A program made the translations under genes and the position numbers. From the NCBI GenBank assembly GCA_035593725.1, contig DAOSZN010000005.1, positions 48,956 through 112,955 on the forward strand: a stretch of 64,000 bases of DNA. The letters are read 5' to 3'. Within the stretch, counting starts at the first letter, position 1, and every line of letters starts with the position of its first letter. The notes beneath the pieces are model-generated. The model did no database searches and was not told the origin of the DNA. It saw only the letters and a list, made by a program, of their open reading frames with translations. Of this stretch, positions 32,657-42,907 are shown one piece after another. The stretch comes from UBA4971 sp029551185 (lineage in GTDB: Bacteria > Bacillota > SHA-98 > UBA4971).

Positions 32657-34072
32657 GTGTCAAGATACGGTCGAATCACAGAAGATATCATAAGCGAGCT
32701 CAGAAGAATTGTCGGACCTTCCTCTGTGGTCACTGATGAGGAGAAAATGCTCCCCTACGCTCACGATGAGGTGTCTGAAGACGCATATGTCAAAATGCCT
32801 GAGGTTGTGGTGCGGCCCGGGACGAAAGAGGAAATCGCCTCTATCATGAAGTTGGCTAACAAGGAAAAGATTCCGGTCACGCCTCGAGGGGCTGGGACCG
32901 GGCTGTCCGCAGGGTGTGTCCCGGTATTCGGAGGAATAGTCCTTTCTCTTGAGAGGTTGAATAGAATCCTTGAGATAGACCAGGAGAACCTCTTTATCAT
33001 CGTGGAGCCGGGAGTCACTACCGGAGAAGTTCAGAGACGGGCTGAAGATGCAGGTCTGTTCTATGCAGGCGATCCGTGTAGCGCTGAAAGCTCCCAGATC
33101 GGCGGTAATATCGCTGAGAACGCAGGCGGAAACAGGGCTGTCAAATATGGGACGACTTCAAGATATGTCTATGGACTCGAGGTGGTCCTTCCAAGCGGCG
33201 AAACAATGACGCTCGGCGGTAAGTGCGTGAAAGATGTCACAGGGTATGACCTGATTCACTTGATAGTCGGTTCTGAAGGGACTTTAGGGATCGTAACAAA
33301 GATTTGGCTTAAACTCCTTCCCTTGCCTAAGTACAGAGCTGATCTCTTAGTGCCTTTTGACAAGATGCAAGAAGCCATCGAAGTCGTACCGAAGATTATG
33401 ACTATGGGTGGAATTGTCCCTACATCAGTGGAGTTTATGGACAGTATGTCGATAAAAGCTGCTGAACTCTATCTTAACCAAGTTCTTCCTCATAGTGATG
33501 CAGGTGCTTACATTATCGTGGAAGTTGAGGGCAGCTCAGAGACACAGGTGGAAGAGGATTATGAAACCATAGGGAAGTTGTGTCAGGAGAACGGTGGGAT
33601 AGAGGTATATGTAGCCGACAATCTATCTACTCAGGAGCGCATATGGAAAGCCAGGAAATGCGTAGCCGAGGCATTGCGTGTTATAAGCCCCGTGTATTGC
33701 ATGGAAGATATAACTGTACCTACCAGCGAGATTCCTAAAATGCTTAAGGAAATAACCGGTATTTCAGAAAAGTACGGCGTAAAAATACCTTGCTTTGGAC
33801 ATGCAGGTGACGGCAATATCCACGCAACATTGCTCAGGGAAAACATGGACGAAGACACATGGGGGAATATTAAGGAACAAGTGCTTGAAGAGATGTATGC
33901 TGCCACATATATGCTAGGTGGGAACCTTTCCGGCGAACACGGAATAGGGGCCAAGAGACTGCGTTTCCTGGAGAAGTTCATGGATCCGGCAGCCCTTCGC
34001 GTCATGAGATCGATAAAACAGGCCATCGACCCTAACCTTGTCCTGAATCCAGGGAAAATCTTTGACTTGTGA
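32657..34072 (+). CDS. FAD-linked 2-hydroxyacid (lactate/glycolate) dehydrogenase, GlcD family
   Basis: 471 residues: PCMH-type FAD domain (VRPGTKEEIASIMKLAN, PVTPRGAGTGLSAG, GGNIAENAGGNRAVKYG) and FAD-oxidase C-terminal domain with the metal/active-site pattern CFGHAGDGNIH and LSGEHGIGAKR. GTG 32657 is the likely start (GGAAGGGG upstream); the ATG at 32633 lies within etfA. Together with the flanking etfBA it matches ETF-linked D-lactate dehydrogenases that oxidise lactate with electrons passed through ETF. Substrate (lactate, glycolate, other 2-hydroxyacid) is inferred. Confidence 0.9.
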   Translation: MSRYGRITEDIISELRRIVGPSSVVTDEEKMLPYAHDEVSEDAYVKMPEVVVRPGTKEEIASIMKLANKEKIPVTPRGAGTGLSAGCVPVFGGIVLSLERLNRILEIDQENLFIIVEPGVTTGEVQRRAEDAGLFYAGDPCSAESSQIGGNIAENAGGNRAVKYGTTSRYVYGLEVVLPSGETMTLGGKCVKDVTGYDLIHLIVGSEGTLGIVTKIWLKLLPLPKYRADLLVPFDKMQEAIEVVPKIMTMGGIVPTSVEFMDSMSIKAAELYLNQVLPHSDAGAYIIVEVEGSSETQVEEDYETIGKLCQENGGIEVYVADNLSTQERIWKARKCVAEALRVISPVYCMEDITVPTSEIPKMLKEITGISEKYGVKIPCFGHAGDGNIHATLLRENMDEDTWGNIKEQVLEEMYAATYMLGGNLSGEHGIGAKRLRFLEKFMDPAALRVMRSIKQAIDPNLVLNPGKIFDL

Positions 34073-34125
34073 CTAAAAAGGCGGTGTAGAGTTACATTTC
34101 TCAGAATGATTCGAGATGGGGTTGT

Positions 34126-34154
34126 TTGCAACTGATGTAGCTGTTTGGTAAACT
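34126..34154 (+). promoter_or_regulatory. Candidate sigma-A promoter for miaB-mutS-mutL-miaA
   Basis: TTGCAA (34126-34131) and TAAACT (34149-34154) with 17-bp spacing, each 4/6 to consensus. It lies in the 124-bp gap after the glcD-like gene and 43 bp before miaB. The four downstream genes are contiguous or overlapping apart from 51 bp before miaA. Confidence 0.35.
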
Positions 34155-34196
34155 GAGGGTGTTACAGACATGATTTGAGTCTATGGAGACGAGATT

Positions 34197-35531
34197 ATGC
34201 GAAAATACCATATCCACACCTTTGGATGCCAAATGAACGAGCATGATTCTGAAATCATCGGGGGAATACTGGAGCAGCGTGGATTTGGGGCTACGGATTC
34301 CGTGGATGACGCCGATATCATAATATTCAATACCTGCTGCGTGCGGGAGAATCCTGAGCGAAAGGTATATGGACGGGTCGCGGATTTAAAACGACTGAAG
34401 CTCAAGAATCCTGATTTAATAATCGGGATTTCCGGTTGTATGGCGCAGCAACCGGGGGAGACGGAGCGTATAGCAAAGCGCCTTCCCCATGTGGATCTTG
34501 TTTTTGGCACTATGAACATCCACGAACTCCCTGAACTCTTGGATCAGGTGGAGGCAGGCCACAAGTCTTATCGCGTATGGGAAGGAGACCTCGAAAATGA
34601 CGGAAGCTTTATGGAAGGACTTCCCATGCGCCGAGTCCCAGGCGTTTCAGCCTGGGTTTCCATTATCTACGGGTGCAACAACTTCTGTTCCTATTGTATT
34701 GTCCCGTATGTCCGTGGCAGGGAAAGGAGCCGCAAGTTTGAGGATGTTGTAGCTGAAGTCAAAGGCTTGGGGAAGGAGGGGTTCCGCGAAGTTGTCCTGC
34801 TCGGTCAAAATGTGAACGCCTACGGACGGGATCTTAAAGACGGGCGCGATTTTGCAGATCTTCTTCATGCTCTGGATAAGACATCCGGGATATACAGAAT
34901 ACGCTATATGACCAGTCATCCCAGGGATTTCACGGATAAGCTCATTCATGAAATAGCTTCATCTGAGACTGTATGTGAACATTTTCATCTTCCTCTCCAG
35001 GCAGGTTCAAACCGGGTATTAGCTCGTATGAACAGAGGTTACACCTTAGAGTATTACCTGGATTTGGTTCACCGAATACGTCAGGCTGTGCCTGGGTGTT
35101 CCATTACGACAGACCTCATAGTGGGTTTTCCCGGCGAGGATGACCGTGACTTTGATGAAACCCTGAGGGCAGTGGAGGAAGTTCGGTTCGACTCAGCATT
35201 TACGTTTGTGTATTCGCCGAGAAGGGGCACAGCTGCTGCCTCTATGCCGAACCAAGTCTCTGACTCCGTGAAAAGCGAGCGGATTCAGAAATTGGTTAAT
35301 CTCCAAAATACCATCACTGAAGAGATCAACCGGAATCTTAAGGGGGAAGTTGTGGAGGTCCTGGTTGAGGGGATGAGCAAAACAAATCCTGATATGCTGT
35401 CAGGACGCACTCGCACAAACAAACTGGTTGTTTTCCCACACCACCCCACTGCCCGTAAAGGGGATCCGGTCAAAGTCAAGATCATAGAGACCCGCGCTTG
35501 GACTCAACTGGGTGAGGTGGTTTCTGTTTGA
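34197..35531 (+). CDS. miaB: tRNA-2-methylthio-N6-dimethylallyladenosine synthase
   Basis: Radical SAM methylthiotransferase acting on i6A37 of tRNA. N-terminal cluster cysteines in FGCQMNEHDSE, NTCCVRENPE and SGCMAQQ; radical SAM motif GCNNFCSYCIVPYVRGRE; C-terminal TRAM domain (residues ~375-440). 444 residues. ATG 34197 with GGAGA upstream. Its substrate tRNA modification is made by MiaA, encoded four genes downstream. The stop overlaps the mutS start. Confidence 0.97.
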   Translation: MRKYHIHTFGCQMNEHDSEIIGGILEQRGFGATDSVDDADIIIFNTCCVRENPERKVYGRVADLKRLKLKNPDLIIGISGCMAQQPGETERIAKRLPHVDLVFGTMNIHELPELLDQVEAGHKSYRVWEGDLENDGSFMEGLPMRRVPGVSAWVSIIYGCNNFCSYCIVPYVRGRERSRKFEDVVAEVKGLGKEGFREVVLLGQNVNAYGRDLKDGRDFADLLHALDKTSGIYRIRYMTSHPRDFTDKLIHEIASSETVCEHFHLPLQAGSNRVLARMNRGYTLEYYLDLVHRIRQAVPGCSITTDLIVGFPGEDDRDFDETLRAVEEVRFDSAFTFVYSPRRGTAAASMPNQVSDSVKSERIQKLVNLQNTITEEINRNLKGEVVEVLVEGMSKTNPDMLSGRTRTNKLVVFPHHPTARKGDPVKVKIIETRAWTQLGEVVSV

Positions 35532-38179
35532 CCACTCCAATGATACGGCAGTACACAGCCATAAAAGCCCAGTATCCTGATGCAATTCTCATGTTTCGTC
35601 TTGGCGACTTCTACGAAATGTTCAATGAGGACGCCAAGATAGCAGCGAAGGTTTTGGAGATAACCTTGACTTCCAGAGATGCAGGCAGCGGCATGAAGAT
35701 GCCAATGTGCGGAGTGCCTTATCATGCTGCACAGTCATATATAGGCCGGCTTATCGAAGCAGGACACAAAGTCGCCATATGTGAACAGATGGAGCCTCCT
35801 CGTCCCGGACGAAAAATCGTAAGGCGTGAAGTCGTTCGCGTGATTACTCCCGGAACAATCCTCGAGCCTGAGTTTTTAGAGGCGAAGCAGAACAACTATT
35901 TGATAGCTTTGGCTGTCCAAGGCAAAAGAGTAGGTTTGGCCATACTTGATGTATCTACAGGGGAGTTTGCTATTACCGAGGCCCGTGGGGAGCACGCGGA
36001 AGACGTGATCCTTGCTGAGGTGAGCAGTCTTGGCGCTAAGGAATGTGTTGTTGTGCCCGGTGTCGCAGAAAGCCCTCGCCTTATTGCAGGACTCAGGTCA
36101 ATTGAAGGACTTGCTATGACTTACATAGACGAAGAGTCAGAATTGTCGGTTGCCGGATCCCGCGTTCGGTCATCCCAGGAAACGCCGGCCAAGAAGGCGC
36201 TTATTGACCACTTTGGTTCCCTCGCTCTGGAGGGTTCAGGCTGTACGGAGTATCCCCACGGAATGCAGGCAGCCGGGGTTCTCCTGCTATATGTATCTAG
36301 TACACAAAGGACGTCACTCGCCTACATCAGTACGATTCGTTGCTTTTCCACAGATGACGCTGTGGCAGTTGATCCTGAGACCCGCCACAGCCTTGAACTT
36401 TCAGATCCTATAAGACCTATGCAATGCGGGAAGGAACGCACCCTCCTTGGAGTGATGGACCGCACAGTGACATCAATGGGCGGAAGGCTGCTTAAGAAGT
36501 GGATGGATCGCCCTTCGAAGGACTTGGCGGAAATCACGAGGAGACTCGATGCAGTGGAGGAACTTGTAGGTGATGTCATAATGCAGGACGACATCAGGCG
36601 AATTCTATCCCGTATTCGAGACTTGGAGAGACTTGCCGTCCGTATCGGCACAGGGGGGGCAAATGCCAGGGATCTGGTGTCTTTAGCTGAATCCCTTGAT
36701 GTTATACCCGATCTTAAGGAAATCTTGCATGAAGCGAAAAGCGATGCCTTGCAGGGGATCGCTTCGCGTCTTTTAGATCTTGGCCAGTTAAGGGGGCTTA
36801 TAGCACAGGCGATTGTGGATGATCCCCCGCATGTTTTGACTGAAGGCGGGATAATCCGAAAAGGATACAGCGTGGAACTGGATAAAATCCGGGACATGAG
36901 CGCAAGGAGCAAAGAGTTCCTGGCTTCTCTTGAGGAATCGGAGAAAGAGAGGACAGGCATAAAGTCACTGAAAATAGGGTATAACCAGGTATTCGGTTAC
37001 TATCTTGAGGTTACCCGCGCCAACTTGCACCTGGTTCCTGAGGCTTGGACAAGAAAGCAGACTCTTGCCGGAGCTGAGCGGTTCATTACCCCTGAGTTAA
37101 AGGAGCATGAAGCTATCATTCTCAAAGCGAAGGATCGAATGACTTCCTTAGAATACGAGCTGTTCGCAGAAGTCAGGGAGCAGGCCGCGCGCGAGATCCC
37201 CGGAATACAGCAGGTAGCGGAGGCTGTAGCTGAGATTGACGTGTTTGCGTCTCTTGCAGAGGTGGCTGCTTCATACCGATATGTCCGTCCTAAGATTCAT
37301 GAAGGGCAAGAGCTTACGATAATTGGGGCGCGCCATCCTGTTGTGGAGACGTCTCTTCCTGTAGGAGCGTTTATTCCCAATGACGTCTTGCTTGACGGAG
37401 AATCGTGCCAAATAATGGTTCTTACCGGCCCGAACATGTCAGGCAAGAGCACACTTGGGAAGTCTGCGCTCATCATTACTCTTATGGCGCATATGGGTAG
37501 TTTTGTTCCTGCAAGTTCCGCTGTTATTCCACTGACGGACAGGATCGCAGTGAGAGCCGGGTCATCTGAAGAGATAGCTGAAGGGAAGTCCACGTTTATG
37601 GTGGAGCTTCTCCAGACCTCGAGAATACTCTCTCAGGCCACCGAAAGGACGCTCATATTTATTGACGAGCTTGGACGTGGAACCGGTACTTACGACGGAA
37701 TGGCCATTGCCCAAGCGGTAATTGAATACATACATGACAGGATAGGTGCAAAGACCATTTTCACCACGCACTTCCATGAGCTTGCTGCACTCGAGGACAA
37801 GTTGAGCCGGGTCAGGAATTTCCGTATAGAAGCTGAGGAGCGAGGGGGAGAGGTAGTATTTCTCTACACACTGCAGCCCGGAGGATGTGATAAGAGCTAC
37901 GGGATTAATGTGGCGCGAATGGCAGGTATGCCGCGGGAAGTAGTAAGGAGGGCAGATGCCATTCAGAGAGAGCTTGAGAAGCGGAGCCCTTCGAGGCCGC
38001 AGCAGATGAGCCTCCTTGCTGTTCTTATGGACGAGACAAACCCTTCATCCCTGCCTTCACCTGATCAAAGGATTGTGGAAGAGATAAGAGAGATGGACAT
38101 AGATTCCATGACACCGCTTGAAGCCCTTACCCGGCTTGCGGAATTAAAGTCGAGGATTGAAAAGGAAGAGAATTCGTGA
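35528..38179 (+). CDS. mutS: DNA mismatch repair protein MutS
   Basis: 883 residues. Mismatch-reading motif FYEMF in MFRLGDFYEMFNEDAK, Walker A GPNMSGKST (K640), FMVELLQTSRIL, FIDELGRGTGTYDGMAIA and TTHFHELAAL are all present. TTG 35528 overlaps the miaB stop and has GGGTGAGGTGG upstream. The TGA overlaps the mutL GTG, so MutS and MutL translation are coupled. Confidence 0.98.
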   Translation: MTTPMIRQYTAIKAQYPDAILMFRLGDFYEMFNEDAKIAAKVLEITLTSRDAGSGMKMPMCGVPYHAAQSYIGRLIEAGHKVAICEQMEPPRPGRKIVRREVVRVITPGTILEPEFLEAKQNNYLIALAVQGKRVGLAILDVSTGEFAITEARGEHAEDVILAEVSSLGAKECVVVPGVAESPRLIAGLRSIEGLAMTYIDEESELSVAGSRVRSSQETPAKKALIDHFGSLALEGSGCTEYPHGMQAAGVLLLYVSSTQRTSLAYISTIRCFSTDDAVAVDPETRHSLELSDPIRPMQCGKERTLLGVMDRTVTSMGGRLLKKWMDRPSKDLAEITRRLDAVEELVGDVIMQDDIRRILSRIRDLERLAVRIGTGGANARDLVSLAESLDVIPDLKEILHEAKSDALQGIASRLLDLGQLRGLIAQAIVDDPPHVLTEGGIIRKGYSVELDKIRDMSARSKEFLASLEESEKERTGIKSLKIGYNQVFGYYLEVTRANLHLVPEAWTRKQTLAGAERFITPELKEHEAIILKAKDRMTSLEYELFAEVREQAAREIPGIQQVAEAVAEIDVFASLAEVAASYRYVRPKIHEGQELTIIGARHPVVETSLPVGAFIPNDVLLDGESCQIMVLTGPNMSGKSTLGKSALIITLMAHMGSFVPASSAVIPLTDRIAVRAGSSEEIAEGKSTFMVELLQTSRILSQATERTLIFIDELGRGTGTYDGMAIAQAVIEYIHDRIGAKTIFTTHFHELAALEDKLSRVRNFRIEAEERGGEVVFLYTLQPGGCDKSYGINVARMAGMPREVVRRADAIQRELEKRSPSRPQQMSLLAVLMDETNPSSLPSPDQRIVEEIREMDIDSMTPLEALTRLAELKSRIEKEENS

Positions 38180-39990
38180 TTACAGATGACACCATAGCAG
38201 TTCTGGACGAGGACACAATTAATAGGATCGCTGCAGGCGAGGTTGTGGAGCGACCTGCGTCAGTGGTGAAGGAGTTCATAGAGAACGCTATTGATGCCGG
38301 GGCATCAGAGATCATAGTTGAGACTGAGGGGCCTCCCGGGACATTCATTAAGGTGTCTGATAATGGGCGAGGGATGAGTCCAAGCGATCTGCGCCTTGCT
38401 TTCATGCGGCACGCTACAAGTAAGATAAGGACAGCAGATGACATTTTGACTGTACTCAGCATGGGCTTCCGCGGGGAGGCGCTTCCCAGCATAGCTGCGG
38501 TGTCCAGAATAGAAGTCATTACCCGCAGCAAGCAGGACCGGGTAGGGACTCGGGCAATATATGAAGGAGGCGTTCTTATCTCTGAGGAGAACCATCCCAG
38601 GCAGGTCGGCTCAACTGTTATGTGTTGTGACTTATTCTATAACACCCCTGCCAGGCGCAAGTTTCAGAGAAGTCCGTCCACAGAAGCGAGACATATTCGT
38701 GATGCTGTGGCAAGACTTTCCCTTGCTCAACCGAAGGTGAGATTTCGTCTTATATGTGACGGCAAGGCTGTTTTTGTTTCTCAAGGCCAAGGCGACAAAC
38801 TGAATACCATTGCTTCAGTCTATGGCGCAGAGACCGTGAAAGGACTCTTGCCCATTGCTGCAGGATCCCAAGATACCCGTATTGAAGGGTTTATCACTCC
38901 TCCTGATGTGTCGAGGGCAAGGCGTGATATGCAACATGTATTTGTCAACGGCAGGCCTTGTTTTGTTCCGGTCCTTACAAAGACAGTTGAGAATGTTTAC
39001 GGAAGAAGGCTGCCGATTCGGCGCTATCCTGCGATTTTCCTGTGGATATCAGCAAACCCTGTCTCTGTGGATGTGAATGTTCATCCTGCGAAAAGGGAAG
39101 TCAGGTTCTCAAAGAATCACGATGTTTTCAGGCTTGTCGCGCAAGCTGTTTCATCTGCGCTAAGGTCGGTAGGTGCTGCTCCCGGCATCGGATGGAGGAT
39201 TGATGAAGGTGTCAGTGGCTTTCAAGGCGCTGACCAAGACAGGACGATACCGGGTGATGACAGTATGGGAGGCATCTGCCGTTTAAGTGGAGGCCTGTCA
39301 AACATGGACCACCCGGGCCCGGGCATGATCGAGGACTTGCATGCCTGCTATTCCATTCCTTGGCAGTCTGAGGCCGGAAGAGGCCGGTTTAAATATATCG
39401 GAGTCTTCCTGGATACGTACATCCTGGCTGAAGACGGTGAGGATCTTGTCATTATTGACCAACACGCTGCCCATGAGCGCGTAATATACGAGGAGGTTTT
39501 GAAAGGGCTTGTTGAAGGTGTTCATGTGAATACGCAAACGCTTATTCCACAGCCTCTTAACTTTGCACCGGATGTGATTCAGGAAGTTGCGCCCTACCTC
39601 TCTGAGCTCGCAGAAATCGGCATATTGCTTGAGGAATTCGGAGAGTCTTCTTTCCTTCTAAGGGGAATTCCTTCCGCTCTAACCGCATTTCGCGGGACTG
39701 ACCCTATTGGAGCTGTGTCTTCTGCGATTGAGCTATTTGCTGATGAAGTGTCTTCCCGGGCAGGCGGTGTGAAGGAGACAGGCGGGATAGAAGGCCTGTT
39801 GGGGCAAGTTGCAGCTGAACTTGCATGCAAAGCGGTTGTGAAAGCCGGTGACCGGCTGGATCCTAAGGAGGTTGACGGACTCCTCCTGAATCTTGCGCAG
39901 GCTGAGGATCCGTATTCGTGTCCCCACGGGCGTCCTACGCTCCTTAGGATAAACAGAAATGAGCTGGAGCGGACCTTCAGAAGGAAGTGA
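38176..39990 (+). CDS. mutL: DNA mismatch repair protein MutL (endonuclease type)
   Basis: 604 residues. GHKL ATPase N-terminus (RIAAGEVVERPASVVKEFIENAIDAG, DNGRGM, RHATSKI, GFRGEALPSIAAV) and C-terminal endonuclease domain with DQHAAHERVIYEE, ACKAVVKAGD and CPHGRPT, the zinc and nuclease motifs of the nicking MutL found where MutH is absent. Start GTG 38176 overlaps the mutS stop. Confidence 0.98.
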   Translation: MITDDTIAVLDEDTINRIAAGEVVERPASVVKEFIENAIDAGASEIIVETEGPPGTFIKVSDNGRGMSPSDLRLAFMRHATSKIRTADDILTVLSMGFRGEALPSIAAVSRIEVITRSKQDRVGTRAIYEGGVLISEENHPRQVGSTVMCCDLFYNTPARRKFQRSPSTEARHIRDAVARLSLAQPKVRFRLICDGKAVFVSQGQGDKLNTIASVYGAETVKGLLPIAAGSQDTRIEGFITPPDVSRARRDMQHVFVNGRPCFVPVLTKTVENVYGRRLPIRRYPAIFLWISANPVSVDVNVHPAKREVRFSKNHDVFRLVAQAVSSALRSVGAAPGIGWRIDEGVSGFQGADQDRTIPGDDSMGGICRLSGGLSNMDHPGPGMIEDLHACYSIPWQSEAGRGRFKYIGVFLDTYILAEDGEDLVIIDQHAAHERVIYEEVLKGLVEGVHVNTQTLIPQPLNFAPDVIQEVAPYLSELAEIGILLEEFGESSFLLRGIPSALTAFRGTDPIGAVSSAIELFADEVSSRAGGVKETGGIEGLLGQVAAELACKAVVKAGDRLDPKEVDGLLLNLAQAEDPYSCPHGRPTLLRINRNELERTFRRK

Positions 39991-40041
39991 CCGGCAAATG
40001 CCAAACAGAAGCAGCAATACGGCATAACTTAGGTAAGGCTG

Positions 40042-41073
40042 TTGGTAAGGGATGTGTTAAGTCCTGTGAAAGCTTTGACGAACCAAGAAAACAACTCAGG
40101 AAATCAAGGGAAGAATCCTGGTCCGCCTGACTGGCTTGTGGTGTTGACAGGCCCTACTGCAGTAGGAAAGACAGACATATCTATTGAGGTAGCACAGCAA
40201 CTCCCAGGTGAGATAGTGTCATGCGATTCAATGCAGGTCTACAAGTATATGGATATCGGAACCGCAAAACCAAGCATATCTGAGCGGGAGACTGTGCCGC
40301 ATCACCTGATTGATGTTGTGACTCCGGATATGGATTTCAATGTCGCGCGATTTCAGGAATTGGCTGAAGCTGCGATTTCGGATATTGCATCAAGGGGGCG
40401 TATTCCGATTTTGGTGGGTGGCACAGGCCTTTATATAAACGCTGTAGTTGACGGTTTTCTCTTCCCATGTGAAGGTGCTTCTCCGAAGATAAGGGAGTCT
40501 CTGGAGGAGGAAGCCTGTGAAAAGGGAGGAGACGTGCTTTATTCCAAACTGGAAGAGTTGGATCCACAGGCTGCCCGAAAGATTCACCCGAACGATACAA
40601 GACGAATCATTCGAGCGCTGGAAGTGTATTTCACTACAGGCCGTCCCATTTCAGAGATGTGGCGGGAAGGACGAAGGAAGAAAAGAGCGCGTTTTGACAG
40701 GCTGGTCATGGTAGGTCTGGTCCGTGAGAGATCAGCCTTATACGAGAGGATAAACAGGCGATGCGACAAGATGATTGAACTGGGCCTTGTAGAGGAGACC
40801 ATGCAGCTTCTTGCCCGAGGGTACAGCAAGACGTTGACCTCCGGGCAAGCATTGGGATACAAGGAGATTGTCATGTATCTCAAAGGAGAATGCTCTCTTG
40901 AAGAAGCAGTGGAGCTCATTAAGAGGGACACAAGAAGGTATGCTAAACGGCAGCTTACTTGGCTCAGGGCTGATCCGCGTATTGAGTGGCTGGACATAGG
41001 GCTTTTTGAATCAAAAGAAGAGGCTGTAAGATGTGTGTTAGCTTTGATAAAAGGAAAAATGGCTGCTATGTAG
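40042..41073 (+). CDS. miaA: tRNA dimethylallyltransferase
   Basis: Adds the dimethylallyl group to A37 of tRNAs that read codons starting with U. P-loop GPTAVGKTDISIEVA, SCDSMQVYKYMDIGTAKP, HHLIDVV, GGTGLYINAV and QALGYKEI are visible. 343 residues, longer than usual (~310) because of a 30-residue polar N-terminal tail; TTG 40042, GTG 40066 or an internal start are possible. In Bacillus hfq follows; here the germination operon follows after 187 bp. Confidence 0.96.
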   Translation: MVRDVLSPVKALTNQENNSGNQGKNPGPPDWLVVLTGPTAVGKTDISIEVAQQLPGEIVSCDSMQVYKYMDIGTAKPSISERETVPHHLIDVVTPDMDFNVARFQELAEAAISDIASRGRIPILVGGTGLYINAVVDGFLFPCEGASPKIRESLEEEACEKGGDVLYSKLEELDPQAARKIHPNDTRRIIRALEVYFTTGRPISEMWREGRRKKRARFDRLVMVGLVRERSALYERINRRCDKMIELGLVEETMQLLARGYSKTLTSGQALGYKEIVMYLKGECSLEEAVELIKRDTRRYAKRQLTWLRADPRIEWLDIGLFESKEEAVRCVLALIKGKMAAM

Positions 41074-41260
41074 AAAGCTCAGGGCAAATGAGTCCTTCAA
41101 GTTATGTCGCAGGCAGAGGATTCCGATGTGCCATGTTAATTGTCATGGGGATAGGATCTCCCATCTGAGGCAACAATACCCATTGAAATCCTGGAGCAAG
41201 GCCTCGAGATAGAGCAAAATAGGCAGCATTCCGGAGGTAGGCTCAAGGGGTGGCAAAAAC

Positions 41261-42907
41261 GTGGCTTTGGGTATGTTGTCGAAAGCATTAAGGCGCTTGT
41301 TGTCAAGGCAAAGGACGGATGTGGCAGGCAAAGGCCAATGCGCGAGTTCGCCTGACGCTGTTCTTAGCAAAAGACTCAGAGAAAACGAGGCTCTCATCAG
41401 GGATGCCTTCGGTAACAGTCCGGATCTTATTGTTCGCGAGATAAGATTTGGGGTAAGTCCGGGTATAGCTGTACTGGTGGTTCATATAGACGGATTGGTT
41501 AACACAGCTCTTGTCAGTGAAGGAATCATCAAGCCCATAGGAATCATCTCAGAAATCCTCGAATCAGAACGGTTACCCTTGGCTCAAGTTCAAGACATGC
41601 TGAAGAACCGTCTGATCTTGCTCTCAGACGCAAAGCAGGTTTCCGACAAAGCTGGCTTTCTCAATGATATAGCTGCAGGCAAGTGCGGGATAATTGTGGA
41701 CGGAAGCTCCGAGGCATTCGTTTGCGATGTGCGTGGATTCGAGAAACGAGGGGTTGAGGAACCTCAGAGCGAAGTGGTTATTCGTGGCTCCAGGGAAGGG
41801 TTCAGTGAAACCTTGCGAGTCAATACGAGCTTGCTCAGAAGGCGGATAAGGGATCCTCGTCTTTGGATTGAAGAATTTACCGTTGGGAGAGTCAGTCACA
41901 CTCAAGTCGCAATCACCTACATTAAAGGCATTGCCGACGACAAAGTGGTCCAAGAGGTCAGGGACAGGATTACAAGAATTGACGTAGATAGTATCCAGGA
42001 AAGCGGAGAACTGGAAGAATACATTGAAGATGAACCCCTGTCACCGTTTCCCACAATTCTTCGTACAGAACGGCCTGACAGAGTAGCAGGTGCGCTCTTT
42101 GAAGGAAGGATTGCAATACTTACAGACGGCACACCGTTTGTCCTTATTGCTCCGGCTACATTCTTAATGTTTCTTACCTCGCCTGAGGATTACTATGAGC
42201 GCTTCTTTATCGCATCTGCAGTGAGACTGCTGAGGTTTGTGTCTTTCTTTATCGCACTTTTACTTCCGGCATTGTACGTAGCGGTTACCACGTTTCACCA
42301 GGAGATGCTTCCAACCTCTTTGGTCCTTGCTATTGCTGCTCAACGCGAAGGGGTTCCCTTTCCTGCCGTATTTGAAGCCCTTCTTATGGAGGTGGCCTTC
42401 GAGATACTACGGGAAGCTGCGGTCAGGCTTCCGAAAATCTACGGACCCGCCATCAGTATTGTCGGTGTTTTGATTCTGGGGGAAGCCGCGGTTCGCGCAG
42501 GCCTGGTTTCATCTGCCATGATAATAGTTGTTGCTTTAACAGCTATTGCATCATTTGTTACACCTATTTTCAGCCTTTCCATTGCTGTACGGTTGCTTCG
42601 CTTTCCCATAATCCTGCTTGCAGGCACATTAGGTTTATTTGGGGTTGTATTCGGCATGTCAGGTGCGGCGATTCACTTGTCGTCGCTTCGCTCATTCGGT
42701 GTTCCATTCTTAGAACCCATCGCGCCTGTTGTTTTATCTGACCTGAAAGACGCTCTTATTAGGCTCCCATGGTGGGCAATGGATACTCGTCCGAAGTTTA
42801 CGGGGGAAAACGACCCCAGGAGAGAGTCTCGAGGCCTTATGCCGGCTGTGCCTAACCCTCAAGCTGACGGAACTCTGGGCGCCAAGGGAAAGAAGGGGCC
42901 AAGATGA
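41261..42907 (+). CDS. Spore germination receptor A subunit (GerA family)
   Basis: 548 residues. Soluble N-terminal domain (residues ~40-285: RENEALIRDAFGNSPDLIVREI; VVIRGSREGFSETLRVNTSLLRRRIRDP) and a membrane domain with the family signature FLTSPEDYYERFFIASAVRLLRF and HQEMLPTSLVLAIAAQREGVPFP. GerA-type subunits sense nutrients at the spore inner membrane. GTG 41261 with AAGGGGTGG upstream; ATG 41273 is possible. First of a three- or four-gene operon. Confidence 0.95.
   Translation: MALGMLSKALRRLLSRQRTDVAGKGQCASSPDAVLSKRLRENEALIRDAFGNSPDLIVREIRFGVSPGIAVLVVHIDGLVNTALVSEGIIKPIGIISEILESERLPLAQVQDMLKNRLILLSDAKQVSDKAGFLNDIAAGKCGIIVDGSSEAFVCDVRGFEKRGVEEPQSEVVIRGSREGFSETLRVNTSLLRRRIRDPRLWIEEFTVGRVSHTQVAITYIKGIADDKVVQEVRDRITRIDVDSIQESGELEEYIEDEPLSPFPTILRTERPDRVAGALFEGRIAILTDGTPFVLIAPATFLMFLTSPEDYYERFFIASAVRLLRFVSFFIALLLPALYVAVTTFHQEMLPTSLVLAIAAQREGVPFPAVFEALLMEVAFEILREAAVRLPKIYGPAISIVGVLILGEAAVRAGLVSSAMIIVVALTAIASFVTPIFSLSIAVRLLRFPIILLAGTLGLFGVVFGMSGAAIHLSSLRSFGVPFLEPIAPVVLSDLKDALIRLPWWAMDTRPKFTGENDPRRESRGLMPAVPNPQADGTLGAKGKKGPR

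Noticed and set aside
36322..36960. 212-residue minus-strand ORF within mutS
   Set aside because: Antisense to a well conserved part of MutS; low-complexity Ser/Arg-rich product.
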